64,000 bases of DNA from Rhodothermia bacterium (GCA_017303715.1 JAFLBZ010000007.1:1-64000), one strand, 5' to 3'. Shown: positions 47,668 to 57,523, counted from the first letter of the stretch. Made by a program: numbers and translations. Notes: a model not told the origin generated them from the sequence alone.

Positions 47668-49575
47668 ATGCAAGGACATTCCTTAGACCTCACACAAGAC
47701 CTTCTTGCCCAGCTAAAAGCGATTGTGCCACAGGCTTTTACCGAAGATAAATTGGACGTGGCACAGCTTAAAACGCTCCTTGGAGAAACCGCCTTTGCCG
47801 ATGGTGAACGCTATGGGCTTTCTTGGGCAGGTAAAACCGAAGCCTACAAAGTTTTACAACGTCCGACAACGGCAACCTTGATTCCTAACCCCGAAGATTC
47901 GGAGGAGTGGGAAAATGCGCCACACGTTTTGATTGAAGGCGAAAACTTGGAGGTGCTGAAGGTGTTGCAAAAGTCGTATTACGGCAAGGTGAAAATGATC
48001 TACATTGATCCGCCGTACAACACAGGCAACGATTCTTTTATTTACCCCGATAAATTTTCCGAAACCAAAGAAGAATATTTGCGCCGAATAGGAGATAAGG
48101 ACGAAGAAGGGCGCATGATGAAACAAGGTTTCTTTCGTAAAAACAGCAAAGAAAATGGACAGTTTCATAGCAACTGGCTGAATATGATGCTACCGCGCCT
48201 TTTTTTGGCAAGAAACCTGCTCAAAGAAGACGGTGTGATCTTTGTCTCGATTGATGACAACGAGCAAGCCAACCTCAAACTTTTGATGGATGAGATTTTT
48301 GGCGAGGAAAATTTTGTGGGTCAATGGAACTGGTTTAAATCTGCAACACCACCTAATTTATCTAAAAAAATTAAGAAAAAAATAGAATACATCTTATGTT
48401 ATCATAAAGGAGGAAATAATGACAGATTTAAAGGTATTAGAAAAAAAAGTAACAGTGATGACCCAATAAGTAAACCACAGAATACCCTTAAGCAATTAGT
48501 ATTTCAACCTAATCAATTAAGTATTTCTTTAGAAAACCAAACACTCAAAAAAGGAGTTTATGGTACAGATAAATATCCAAATAAGTTATTGAATGATCTA
48601 ATTATTGAAAACCAGAAAAATAAAAATACAGTAGTCTTTGAAAACCGATTTACATGGACACAAAGTAAATTAGAAGAAGAAATAAGTAATGGAACTTCAA
48701 TCAATTTGTCTAAGAATTTGGTTCTTTCATACAAAAAATCAGATTATGAACCAGAAGTTCCTCCAAATCTAATTGATAAAGAATCTGGTGTGGATACAAC
48801 AGAAAACGCCGGCAAGCTATTAATAAATCTTTTTGATGGAATTGAGCTATTTGATTACCCGAAGCCTGTTTCACTATTAAAATACCTTACTAACTTTTGT
48901 TGTACTTCTACAGACATCATTCTTGACTTCTTTGCAGGATCAGGTACGCTTGCCCAAGCGGTTTTAGAGCTAAACGAAGAAGATGGAGGCAAGCGCCAGT
49001 ATATTTGTGTGCAGTTACCCGAAGCCACCGACGAGAAAAGCGAAGCCTACAAAGCAGGCTACAAAAGCATTGCCGAAATTACCCAAGCCCGCATCAAAAA
49101 AGTAATAGCGCAAATCAAAGCCAAACGAAACGGCGCACTCGAATTTGCCAAATTTCCCTTGCTTGGTTTCCGTAAATACACCCTTGCATCGTCCAATTTC
49201 AAGATATGGCGAGGCGATATTTTGGAAACCGAAGAAGATTTATTGCGCCAAATGGACATGTTTACCACGCCACAGCGCCCCGAATCGCAAACGGAAAATA
49301 TCCTTTGGGAGTTACTCATTAAAAATGGTATTCCACTCACCGAAGCCATCCAAACGATTGTATTGGAAGATGGCATCAGCAAAATCTATCATACCCCAAA
49401 CAAACGCTTTGCCTTTGTTTTAGATCATTTCACGCAAGCCGTACAAGACGAAGTTTTACAATTAGCCCCGAAAACCGTTATTTGTTTGGATAGCCTTTTC
49501 AAAGGAAGAGACACCGATAAAACCAATGCGCAATTAAAATTTGAAGACAATGGCATTACCTTCAAAACGGTGTGA
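47668..49575 (+). CDS. mod: Type III restriction-modification system, methyltransferase subunit Mod
   Basis: From the ATG at 47668 the product has 635 residues; in-frame starts at 47617 (TTG) and 47647 (ATG) are less likely. The adenine-methyltransferase motif IV, IYIDPPYNTG, lies near residue 113 and motif I, DFFAGSGTLAQAV, near 420, the order of beta-class Mod proteins. The stretch between, about residues 225-415, is the target-recognition domain; its DNA (about 48340-48920) is clearly more AT-rich than the gene's ends. Mod methylates adenine at an asymmetric site and gives specificity to the Res partner encoded at 50244. The stop overlaps the start of the next gene as TGATG. Confidence 0.93.
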   Translation: MQGHSLDLTQDLLAQLKAIVPQAFTEDKLDVAQLKTLLGETAFADGERYGLSWAGKTEAYKVLQRPTTATLIPNPEDSEEWENAPHVLIEGENLEVLKVLQKSYYGKVKMIYIDPPYNTGNDSFIYPDKFSETKEEYLRRIGDKDEEGRMMKQGFFRKNSKENGQFHSNWLNMMLPRLFLARNLLKEDGVIFVSIDDNEQANLKLLMDEIFGEENFVGQWNWFKSATPPNLSKKIKKKIEYILCYHKGGNNDRFKGIRKKSNSDDPISKPQNTLKQLVFQPNQLSISLENQTLKKGVYGTDKYPNKLLNDLIIENQKNKNTVVFENRFTWTQSKLEEEISNGTSINLSKNLVLSYKKSDYEPEVPPNLIDKESGVDTTENAGKLLINLFDGIELFDYPKPVSLLKYLTNFCCTSTDIILDFFAGSGTLAQAVLELNEEDGGKRQYICVQLPEATDEKSEAYKAGYKSIAEITQARIKKVIAQIKAKRNGALEFAKFPLLGFRKYTLASSNFKIWRGDILETEEDLLRQMDMFTTPQRPESQTENILWELLIKNGIPLTEAIQTIVLEDGISKIYHTPNKRFAFVLDHFTQAVQDEVLQLAPKTVICLDSLFKGRDTDKTNAQLKFEDNGITFKTV

Positions 49576-50186
49576 TGGATAGATTTAAAGGAAAATATCG
49601 TATCCCATCCGCACGATTGCCTGATTATGATTATGGGCAAGAAGGGGCGTATTTCATTACCGTTTGTACGCATAATCAGGCGCATTATTTTGGCGAGGTG
49701 AGAAATGGTAAAATGGTGTTAAATGGGATTGGGGCGATGGTGCAAGGGTTTTGGTATGATATTCCGCACCATTTCGATCATGTTTCATTGGGCGAATTTG
49801 TGGTAATGCCCAATCATGTACACGGCATTTTGATTTTGGATAAAATGGTTGACGTTGTGGATAACGACGTACCCGTTGATCCCGTAGAGACGTTGCATTG
49901 CAACGTCTCTACGGGATCAACGGGATCCAATTTTTTTCAATCCATTTCCCCCAAACCGGGATCCGTCCCAACCATTATCCGTTCGTTCAAATCGGTCTGC
50001 ACCAAATACATAAACCAGCATCAACCCGAATTACATTTTGCATGGCAAACCCGCTACCACGACCATATTATCCGTGATGAAACCGCCTTTCAACGGATTA
50101 GCCATTACATTTGGAATAACCCCAAAAAATGGACAGAAGACCGTTTTTATCTGCCAGACGAAACCGAAAAAACGCCCAACCCATAA
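49575..50186 (+). CDS. REP-associated tyrosine transposase (RAYT, Y1 family)
   Basis: The 203-residue protein opens with a basic segment and GAYFITVCTHNQAHYFG, typical of RAYTs. The metal-binding HVHG (residues 81-84) follows FVVMPN. The candidate nucleophile is Tyr161 in YHDHIIRDE, and ISHYIWNNPKKW is the usual ending. Residues 100-117 are encoded by a perfect 53-base palindrome, apparently a REP-type element inserted in frame between HVHG and the second half. RAYTs cut and join single-stranded REP hairpins. The start overlaps the mod stop (TGATG), so the gene separates mod from res. Confidence 0.88.
   Translation: MDRFKGKYRIPSARLPDYDYGQEGAYFITVCTHNQAHYFGEVRNGKMVLNGIGAMVQGFWYDIPHHFDHVSLGEFVVMPNHVHGILILDKMVDVVDNDVPVDPVETLHCNVSTGSTGSNFFQSISPKPGSVPTIIRSFKSVCTKYINQHQPELHFAWQTRYHDHIIRDETAFQRISHYIWNNPKKWTEDRFYLPDETEKTPNP
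49872..49924. repeat. Perfect 53-base palindrome inside the RAYT gene
   Basis: Two 26-base arms, 49872-49897 and 49899-49924, are exact reverse complements around a single T. The core reads GTAGAGACGTTGCA on each side. I recognise this core as resembling a widespread bacterial REP-like hairpin, but I cannot verify that here. It is translated in frame as PVDPVETLHCNVSTGSTG. Confidence 0.95.
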
Positions 50187-50243
50187 AACGAACGTTATAA
50201 AACAAAAACTGCAGCAGTTTGTCGCAGAATTTAATTTCGATCT

Positions 50244-52961
50244 ATGAAAATCCAATTTGATAAAAACCAAACGTACCAAATAGAAGCCGTCCAATCCGTT
50301 ATCGAACTATTGGAAGGGCAACCGTTGCAAACATCAGATTTTGAATTTAACCTTTCCGATGGACAGGAAGGAAGTTTGCTTTTGAATGAAACCGGCATTG
50401 GAAATCAGTTGGTACTTTCCGATGAACAACTGCTGTCCAATATCCAAAAAGTACAAGCCCAAAATGAAATAGCGCCTTCAACGGCTTTGTCGTGCATGAA
50501 TTACCAAGAAGGAGGCGAAACTTTTGATACCACGTTTGGCAATTTTGCGGTCGAAATGGAAACAGGCACAGGAAAAACGTATGTGTATCTTCGCACCATT
50601 TACGAACTCAATAAAGTCTATGGATTCAAGAAATTTGTAATTGTTGTGCCATCGGTTGCTATCCGAGAAGGTGTAATCAAAAATCTACAAATCACCTTCG
50701 AGCATTTTCAGGAACTGTATGAAAACGTACCCGCAGGTTTCGAGGTGTACGATTCCAAGAAGTTAGCCAACCTTGCCAACTTTGCACGGAGCAACGCCAT
50801 TCAAATTTTGGTCATCAACATTGATAGCTTTACCAAAGACAACAACATTATCAATACCGTCCGAGAGCGAGGGATAAAGCCCATCGAGCATATTCAAGGA
50901 ACACAACCCATTGTGATTATTGACGAACCGCAGAATATGGAAACCGAGATTCGTAAGAAAGCCATTGCCAACCTTAAACCCCTTTTTGCGCTTCGATATT
51001 CTGCCACCCACACCAACGCTTATAATCTTGTTTACAAACTCGATCCCGTCAAAGCCTACGATTTAGGTTTGGTCAAACAAATCGAAGTGGATTCTGTGGT
51101 GGCTGAAAATGATAACGGAGGCGCTTTTGTGCGATTAGATAGCTTCAAACAAGCGAAAAAATCCGTTTCGGCGGTGCTAACGATGCTGAAAAGCGACAAA
51201 TCAGGCGTTTCTAAAAAGTCCATAACCGTAAAATTAGGTGATAACTTGTATCTGTTATCAGGAGACGTAGAAGCCTACCGAGAAGGTTATATCATCAATG
51301 CAATTGATTCAGAGGAAGGAAAGATTGAGTTTTCAGGTGGGACAACGCTTTATAAAGGCGAACCGCAGGGCGGATTAAACGAGGAAATTCAAAAAGAAAT
51401 GATTCGCGCCACCATCGAAAACCATTTGAGGAAAGAAGCAGAATTGAATCCATTGGGCATCAAAGTTTTGTCTGTTTTCTTCCTTGATAAAGTTGCTCAT
51501 TATCGGGCGTATGATACCAACGGAGCGCCACAGGCAGGAAAATTTGCTTTGTGGTTTGAAGAACTACTTGCAAAAGCCTTACAGAATCCGAAATACAAGA
51601 ATTTGTATGCAAGTCCTCTTTCAGAAATGCACGATGGCTATTTTTCCCAAGATAAAGGTAAATTCAAAGATTCGTCTGGCACCACCAAAGCCGATGATGA
51701 AGCCTTCAAACTCATTATGAAAGACAAAGAACGGCTTTTGGACATGAATACGCCACTTCGATTTATTTTTAGCCATTCCGCACTTCGAGAAGGTTGGGAC
51801 AATCCGAATGTATTTCAGATTTGCACCTTGAATGAATCAAGATCGGAAATCAAAAAGCGCCAAGAAATAGGGCGCGGATTGCGCCTTTGTGTAAACCAAG
51901 AAGGCATACGAAATACAGAACGGAGCATCAACCGTTTAACCGTCATTGCCAACGAAAGCTACGAAGCCTTTGCAGGATCGCTACAAAAAGAAATCGAGCA
52001 AGATTGTGGCGTTCAGTTTGTAGGACGGATCAAAAATGCACGACAACGGCAAAAAATAGCACTCAAAAAACATTGGCAATTGGATCAAAACTTTTTGGAT
52101 TTATGGAATCGAATCAAACACAAAACCGAGTACAAAGTAGATTACAGCACCGCCGACTTGATAAAACAAGCAGGTGAAGCCGTAAGAACCATGCCAACGA
52201 TTCCCAAGCCAAGCATTGCGCGTACCCGTGTAGAAGTGAAATTCGAGCGAGATGCAACCAATCAAGTATCAGAAATTGGCGGTGAATACAAAACATCAAA
52301 AAGCGTAACGGTTGAAGCACGTTTTGATATTCCCGATTTCTTGGGCTATATCCAATCCAAAACCGAACTTACACGCGATACCATTGCCCAAATTATCCAG
52401 TATTCAGGAAGACTGAAGGAGATTTTCCATAATCCACAAGTCTTTATGGATAGCGTAGTTCGTGAGATCAAAACCGAGTTTGACCGCTTGAAAGTGAATG
52501 GCATTAAGTACGAAAAAATTGCAGGGAAAAGCTATGAAATGACATTGTTTGAGAGCCAAGAAATCGAATCGTACATGGATAGCCTCATTGCCGTTAAAAA
52601 TCAAGACAAAACCTTGTATAGTCATATTTTGATTGATTCTTTTTCGACACCCGAAACCGATTTTGCAAAGGCTTGTGAAAGCCGAGAAGACATCTTATTT
52701 TACATAAAATTGCCTTCATGGTTTGTGGTGAGAACGCCCATCGGAAACTATAACCCTGATTGGGCTTTGATTAAACAAGAGGAAGGCGAAGAAAAGCGGA
52801 TTTACTTTGTGGCTGAAACCAAGAGCCAAAAAGCCATTCAAGACCGTAACTTGCTCCGAGAAACCGAGCGCATGAAAATACATTGTGGCGAAAAGCATTT
52901 CGCCGAGTTTGACAATGTAACCTTTAAAGCGGTTGGCAGTTCGAAAGAGTTGGTTGTGTGA
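50244..52961 (+). CDS. res: Type III restriction-modification system, helicase-nuclease subunit Res
   Basis: The 905-residue protein has an SF2 helicase core. Walker A is METGTGKTY near residue 107 and the DEAD-type box is IVIIDEPQNME near residue 226. Motif VI region is QEIGRGLRLCVN. The C-terminus carries a PD-(D/E)XK nuclease: NPDWALIK near 838 and FVAETKSQ near 855. With Mod it forms the type III restriction enzyme that cleaves after ATP-driven communication between two head-to-head sites. Length and order are normal. The usual direct mod-res junction is interrupted by the RAYT gene, leaving 57 non-coding bases before this start. Confidence 0.93.
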   Translation: MKIQFDKNQTYQIEAVQSVIELLEGQPLQTSDFEFNLSDGQEGSLLLNETGIGNQLVLSDEQLLSNIQKVQAQNEIAPSTALSCMNYQEGGETFDTTFGNFAVEMETGTGKTYVYLRTIYELNKVYGFKKFVIVVPSVAIREGVIKNLQITFEHFQELYENVPAGFEVYDSKKLANLANFARSNAIQILVINIDSFTKDNNIINTVRERGIKPIEHIQGTQPIVIIDEPQNMETEIRKKAIANLKPLFALRYSATHTNAYNLVYKLDPVKAYDLGLVKQIEVDSVVAENDNGGAFVRLDSFKQAKKSVSAVLTMLKSDKSGVSKKSITVKLGDNLYLLSGDVEAYREGYIINAIDSEEGKIEFSGGTTLYKGEPQGGLNEEIQKEMIRATIENHLRKEAELNPLGIKVLSVFFLDKVAHYRAYDTNGAPQAGKFALWFEELLAKALQNPKYKNLYASPLSEMHDGYFSQDKGKFKDSSGTTKADDEAFKLIMKDKERLLDMNTPLRFIFSHSALREGWDNPNVFQICTLNESRSEIKKRQEIGRGLRLCVNQEGIRNTERSINRLTVIANESYEAFAGSLQKEIEQDCGVQFVGRIKNARQRQKIALKKHWQLDQNFLDLWNRIKHKTEYKVDYSTADLIKQAGEAVRTMPTIPKPSIARTRVEVKFERDATNQVSEIGGEYKTSKSVTVEARFDIPDFLGYIQSKTELTRDTIAQIIQYSGRLKEIFHNPQVFMDSVVREIKTEFDRLKVNGIKYEKIAGKSYEMTLFESQEIESYMDSLIAVKNQDKTLYSHILIDSFSTPETDFAKACESREDILFYIKLPSWFVVRTPIGNYNPDWALIKQEEGEEKRIYFVAETKSQKAIQDRNLLRETERMKIHCGEKHFAEFDNVTFKAVGSSKELVV

Positions 52962-53017
52962 TGAATTTAGTTAGATTTCAGGCAATTTAGAGGATGGGAT
53001 TAGTTTTGAATAGTGGC

Positions 53018-54070
53018 TTATTCTCTTTCATCTAACACATTTTGCAATTCGTCCGCCGAGATACGCGCATATTGCATGGAATAAATGGCGTTTCGGTGTC
53101 CGAGTTGGCGTTGCACCGCAGAGATGTTTCCTGTTTTTTCCATGATATGCTTGCCCATCGCATGACGCGCTGAGTGAGGCGTTTTATCCGCATCTACATT
53201 TGCCATATTCCGCACGTCTTCCCATATCAAATTGATGGAGCGAACCGAAAGCGTATCTTTGCCATTCACCGCAGACGAAGCAGGTAAAAACAATGCCGTT
53301 TCTTGGTTTTGGGCATCGTGTAACCGCTCATTGTCCAAATAATCTTGAATGGCAGAAAGTCCTTGCTTGGAAATGTGGTAATAATGAAAGACTTGCCCTT
53401 TTTCTTGTACGCCAATCCGAGAGCGCTTAAAATCCACATCAACCAACTGAATTTTAGAGATAGCGCCACGCCTCATGCCTGTTTCAATCAGCGTGTAAAT
53501 AATGGCACGATTTCGATACGGACGATAAGACTTTCGGGTTTTGCGATTTGCGCCATCTTGATTTCGGTTTCGATCTTTGGACTTTCCCCCGATGAACGGC
53601 AAGCGATCCGCAGTATCCAAGAGGTTTCTTCTTTCTTGTGTCGTCAACGCTCTTTCAATTTCGAGGTATGAACCAATCGAAAGCGTTTTAATCTTTTCCA
53701 TCGGATCACCGAGTACAAAAGGTTTATGTTGATGAATCCACTTCGAGAATGTTTTGAGATGAGCAATTACACGGTTTAGCGTTTTATCATTCCACATACG
53801 AGCGCCATCTTCCTTGAACACCTTTTGCATAGAGGCAACAAATGCACCGCTATTTCGAGGTGTCCAAGAAGCCACGCCATCGCTTGCGGTTTCTTGGATG
53901 ATAAAGGAAATGAAGCGTTCAATATCTCTTCTTTGCACCTTTTGCGAATCAACATTGGTGGTAACTTGTAGTTGGAAATAGGCATCGAGCCAAGCGGTTA
54001 AAGAATCGTTTTGAAGTGCTAAATTCTTTCGGGAATCGAAATGTTGGGTGTGAAGAATGATTTCAGACAT
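53018..54070 (-). CDS. Tyrosine recombinase / integrase
   Basis: The 350-residue protein has a SAM-like N-terminal core-binding domain and a catalytic domain. Active-site residues are visible: Arg in IETGMRRGAISKI (about 196), HSARHAMG (His-x-x-Arg, about 296-299), the His of LGHRN and the nucleophile Tyr in SMQYARIS (about 331). It resembles phage or integron-type integrases of Bacteroidota. It converges on res with 56 bases between and is separated by about 90 bases from the CBASS effector gene on the same strand. It may have mobilised this island. No flanking att site was proven. Confidence 0.9.
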   Translation of the reverse strand: MSEIILHTQHFDSRKNLALQNDSLTAWLDAYFQLQVTTNVDSQKVQRRDIERFISFIIQETASDGVASWTPRNSGAFVASMQKVFKEDGARMWNDKTLNRVIAHLKTFSKWIHQHKPFVLGDPMEKIKTLSIGSYLEIERALTTQERRNLLDTADRLPFIGGKSKDRNRNQDGANRKTRKSYRPYRNRAIIYTLIETGMRRGAISKIQLVDVDFKRSRIGVQEKGQVFHYYHISKQGLSAIQDYLDNERLHDAQNQETALFLPASSAVNGKDTLSVRSINLIWEDVRNMANVDADKTPHSARHAMGKHIMEKTGNISAVQRQLGHRNAIYSMQYARISADELQNVLDERE

Positions 54071-54159
54071 GATATTGAGGGGTTAATACAAAAATAGTTT
54101 CCCGAAAGATACCTTTCAGGAAACTATTTGTCAAGAAGAAAGAAAACACTTAGATTATT

Positions 54160-55308
54160 TCAAAGTGTTACACCTTCAAAAAATACTTTATTTGATTCAG
54201 ACCAATCATACACAATGATTTCTTTATCTGCTTTCGGCAAAATGATTCGACCACATTCAACAGCAACGGCAACAGGAACAGCAGGAAAGAGATGTATTTT
54301 ACAATCATCAGCACAGCTACTTCTTATCTCTGACAGAACCATATGAAAGACTTCTTTAAATTTTTCTAATCTAAGTTTACTTTTGAGAAATGTTCTATTC
54401 GGGCTTGGAATGGTGATAGTGTAAGTTGGGATAGAACCTATCTTTTGTGCTATTTCACTTTGATGAATTGTATTACTCAAAGACAAATTCAAAGCAACAG
54501 ATTTAGTATTTCTATCAAGAATTGGTTTATGTACATCATATTGAAAATCAGATTCATCTTCCATATTTTGCCATAACCAATTTTCAACTATACGATGTCG
54601 ATTGAAAACTTCAACTGTAATAATGTCTCCTATCTGTTTCCCTAAATACATCAATAGAGGTATAGGTGCTAATCCAAAAATAGAAAGATGTGTATAGGAG
54701 TTTCCCTTATTTCCTCTTTTAATAAGATTATATACATCACTTTGAATTTGTTCTGTGTTTTTTGCCCAGTAAGTCGCATTGTCATCTCTTAAAACACAAG
54801 CATTAATATCAATTATTGTAGGTTCATCGCTATCAGGATAATGTCCATTTTGATTGATGGCTTCATGTACTTGGTTTATGTCTATAACGCCAGCCCTCTC
54901 TAATATGTTAAACCCTACAACTAATACATGAGTTTTGTGGTCATTTTTAATACTTGCTATCCGCCTTACTCTTTCTTCATGCTCCCTTTTGTACTTCAAA
55001 AGAAGGTCTTCGGGATAATCTTTTACTTTATCGTTATCATCAATAATTTTGGCATGTACACCACAGGTCAGCATCAAGTTATTAATATCTTTTGCTAACA
55101 AAGGAGACTTGACTATATCACCTCTTGGTCCATCAGGACTAAAAGCCACTATATGAGATATTTTAGCTAAATTAGATTCCTTTCTAGTTAAATTATCTCG
55201 ATATAAAATTTCATTACATGAATCAAATTGACACATACCCGCAGCTTTTGCCCATAACTTTCGTTGGGTAGGCTCAGGAATAGGTGGGCGCGGTTGTTTT
55301 TTGCTCAT
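54160..55308 (-). CDS. cap5: CBASS effector Cap5 (HNH nuclease fused to SAVED domain)
   Basis: The 382-residue protein has an N-terminal HNH nuclease at about residues 15-95: CQFDSCNEILYRD, ISHIVAFSPDGPRGD and NNLMLTCGVHAKIID. Residues about 110-382 form a SAVED sensor, with HVLVVGFNILERAG, LSIFGLAPIPLLMYLGKQ and the late FPAVPVAVAVECGRI. Cap5 proteins bind a cyclic nucleotide through SAVED, oligomerise and degrade double-stranded DNA. It is the last gene of the four-gene minus-strand CBASS operon and begins three bases after the Cap3 stop. The coding DNA is AT-rich relative to the chromosome flanks. Confidence 0.92.
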   Translation of the reverse strand: MSKKQPRPPIPEPTQRKLWAKAAGMCQFDSCNEILYRDNLTRKESNLAKISHIVAFSPDGPRGDIVKSPLLAKDINNLMLTCGVHAKIIDDNDKVKDYPEDLLLKYKREHEERVRRIASIKNDHKTHVLVVGFNILERAGVIDINQVHEAINQNGHYPDSDEPTIIDINACVLRDDNATYWAKNTEQIQSDVYNLIKRGNKGNSYTHLSIFGLAPIPLLMYLGKQIGDIITVEVFNRHRIVENWLWQNMEDESDFQYDVHKPILDRNTKSVALNLSLSNTIHQSEIAQKIGSIPTYTITIPSPNRTFLKSKLRLEKFKEVFHMVLSEIRSSCADDCKIHLFPAVPVAVAVECGRIILPKADKEIIVYDWSESNKVFFEGVTL

Positions 55309-55311
55309 AGA

Positions 55312-55812
55312 TTACTTGTTATTTATGTTAATGCCTCTTTCAAACAGTTCTATTGGTTTTGATTTTAGTCCTTTTTTTAATTCCCATATTTTAATTGTAT
55401 CAATTCCAACAATGATGAAAAAAAGTGACTTTCCAAAAAAATCAATTTCTTTAACCAATTTATTCCAGTTCTTTACATCTATATTTGATGGAAATGGATA
55501 TTTCTCTGGATGTGTATGCCATTCGCCTAAATAAGTAGAAGTATGTTTACTATTCTTCCAATGATTATCCAGTATTTCTTGATGTAGATTTTTATTTCTA
55601 AAAAACTTAAACCGAGTTTGTTTATCAAAACAAGTTGGTTGTGTAACTGTATCAATCACTATGTCATCTGTTTCAATTATATGTCGCCCAATGAGTATTC
55701 CACCTGATTCAGATTTATGTTCATCATCTTGAACATAGCATAACATCAATGTTAATGCTTCGGGGCTTATTTTAAGAAATCCGTTATCACTTTTCTGAAA
55801 AGTCATGCTCAT
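55312..55812 (-). CDS. cap3: CBASS JAB/JAMM isopeptidase Cap3
   Basis: The ATG at 55812 gives 166 residues (an ATG at 55806 is equally placed; the frame is open to 55848). ESGGILIGRH carries the conserved Glu, and GEWHTHPEKYPFPSNID is the zinc-binding HxHPx7SxxD motif. Cap3 removes the CD-NTase from its conjugates and so opposes Cap2. The start lies inside the end of cap2 (overlap about 26 bases), indicating translational coupling. Confidence 0.93.
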   Translation of the reverse strand: MSMTFQKSDNGFLKISPEALTLMLCYVQDDEHKSESGGILIGRHIIETDDIVIDTVTQPTCFDKQTRFKFFRNKNLHQEILDNHWKNSKHTSTYLGEWHTHPEKYPFPSNIDVKNWNKLVKEIDFFGKSLFFIIVGIDTIKIWELKKGLKSKPIELFERGININNK

Positions 55813-57517
55813 TTTTTTTGTTACAAAGACGACATATCGTGTTAGCAAATTCTCTACCGTTAAGTAAAATGTTATTTGGGCTTGTTTTTAAAAATCGAGT
55901 AGAGTGTTTGAATCCATTTTTTTCAAAATCCTCTGAAACACCTTTTATCGAAATACATATATTTTCTTTATACCCACCATTTAGTACTTTATATGCTGTT
56001 TCTACTGCCAAAAGAGCTGTTTTTTGAGCTTCTAACGATCCATAAGGAATAAATAAATCTGCACAACCTGACAATGATTTAGAAACAGACTGTCCTTCTT
56101 CACAAAAGGAAAGCTGATCTGTAAAACGTTGTTTTGAATCATAGAATAAACATTCTAAACATCCTTCCGATTCTGGCATATTAGTTAATACAGCATGGCA
56201 ACCTACGTCTAAAACTTCAAGCCATGAGTATATACATGGTGTTTGGATTCCTTCCGTGTATATGTAACTATTCAACCAAAGAGAAGTGTTAAGATGATCT
56301 ATTGCACAGAGAATAATATCAAAATCATGCAAATTTACTTTACCATCTCTGATAAGGTCTTCTATGGATTGATTGTGCGCTTCTAATTGAAGATATGGGA
56401 AGTAATGGTCAAGAAATGTTTTGGTAGCAAAGGCTTTATAGGAGTTAATAAACGCTTTCCCTGTTAAATGCCTATATGTATTTGATGATGTAATATAATC
56501 CTTATCCACTAAAGTAATTTTGGAAATGCCAAGTTTTACTAACTCATTTGCAATACTACTACCCACAGAACCACACCCTATAAGCATTATTTTAGCGTCA
56601 CCTAATAGTTTTACCCCTCCGCGTGGTTTTAAGTATTGCTTATCCAGTCTTTGAGCATATAATGGAGTTATTTTATCAACAAATGCTTTCTCATCAAGAG
56701 GATGTACTTGATCTTTTGTTTTACATCGAATACCCCAAAAGGCGTATCCTCCATCAGGTCGTTTGAAAGAGAAAGCTAAATACTCCGACTTTTTAACTTT
56801 CTGTTTGGTTAATTTTTTTAATGCTTTTTTTTCTATCTCTTCTAAATTGCTCCAAATATAAGTTCTAATATCATCCCAATTCCAAGCCTCTATATGCTTT
56901 AAAAAGATTGCTATATCATTATTCCATTTAAGAGGGATGTATAAGCCATTTAAAATGGTTACAAGGTCTGTAACCTTGTTTTCATATTGAGAATCCATGT
57001 CATGACTTATAATACTTACAACATTTTGTTTCTCCTTCCCTCCTTTTTGAGATTCTTTTACAATCACTCTTGAAACTTTATCAGAGGCTTCTACAAAGCA
57101 GTTAAACTTCTCAATATTTGGCTGATTGTTCCAGTAAGATTCAAACTCATTAGCATATGTTTGAGCATAATCTCCCCTATCATTTTTTTCTAAAACATCA
57201 ACCATCAGATTGAATGTCTGCAATAAAATCTCTAACGGGTTGTGATAATCTACCCAAAGGGCATTATCCATATAACAAATTCTATTATCTCCTTCTATAT
57301 GCAATTTCCAATTTTCAGGAGGGTTATGTATGGTGTATTTTGGATGTGTATGTGGAAAAAGCGGAGGCAATGTTAATAGTATCTCTATATCAACATTTTT
57401 AAAATCTAATTTAAATACCCATTCATTGTTACCTTTTGAATCAATTTTTGTAATAGGACATTTAGTTTCTAGACATTGTAATTCACGCACAAGTGCGTCT
57501 AATGAAATATCATTCAT
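55787..57517 (-). CDS. cap2: CBASS E2-E1 fusion Cap2
   Basis: The 576-residue protein is a natural fusion. Residues 1-110 are an E2-like fold with the candidate catalytic Cys81 in GDNRICYMD. Residues about 300-560 are a ThiF/E1 adenylating domain: the nucleotide loop is IGCGSVGSSIANEL (about 313-326), followed by TLVDKD. Cys485 in SLSGCADLF is the likely E1 cysteine. CRLCNKKNEH at the end may bind zinc. Cap2 primes the CD-NTase by joining its C-terminus to a target, raising cyclic-nucleotide synthesis. It starts six bases after the CD-NTase stop. Confidence 0.94.
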   Translation of the reverse strand: MNDISLDALVRELQCLETKCPITKIDSKGNNEWVFKLDFKNVDIEILLTLPPLFPHTHPKYTIHNPPENWKLHIEGDNRICYMDNALWVDYHNPLEILLQTFNLMVDVLEKNDRGDYAQTYANEFESYWNNQPNIEKFNCFVEASDKVSRVIVKESQKGGKEKQNVVSIISHDMDSQYENKVTDLVTILNGLYIPLKWNNDIAIFLKHIEAWNWDDIRTYIWSNLEEIEKKALKKLTKQKVKKSEYLAFSFKRPDGGYAFWGIRCKTKDQVHPLDEKAFVDKITPLYAQRLDKQYLKPRGGVKLLGDAKIMLIGCGSVGSSIANELVKLGISKITLVDKDYITSSNTYRHLTGKAFINSYKAFATKTFLDHYFPYLQLEAHNQSIEDLIRDGKVNLHDFDIILCAIDHLNTSLWLNSYIYTEGIQTPCIYSWLEVLDVGCHAVLTNMPESEGCLECLFYDSKQRFTDQLSFCEEGQSVSKSLSGCADLFIPYGSLEAQKTALLAVETAYKVLNGGYKENICISIKGVSEDFEKNGFKHSTRFLKTSPNNILLNGREFANTICRLCNKKNEHDFSEK

Positions 57518-57523
57518 ATTTAC

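Noticed and set aside
48405..48470. AAAGGAGG followed by ATG inside mod
   Set aside because: The ATG opens only a short frame that stops after about 16 codons; it lies in the AT-rich recognition segment and is probably chance.
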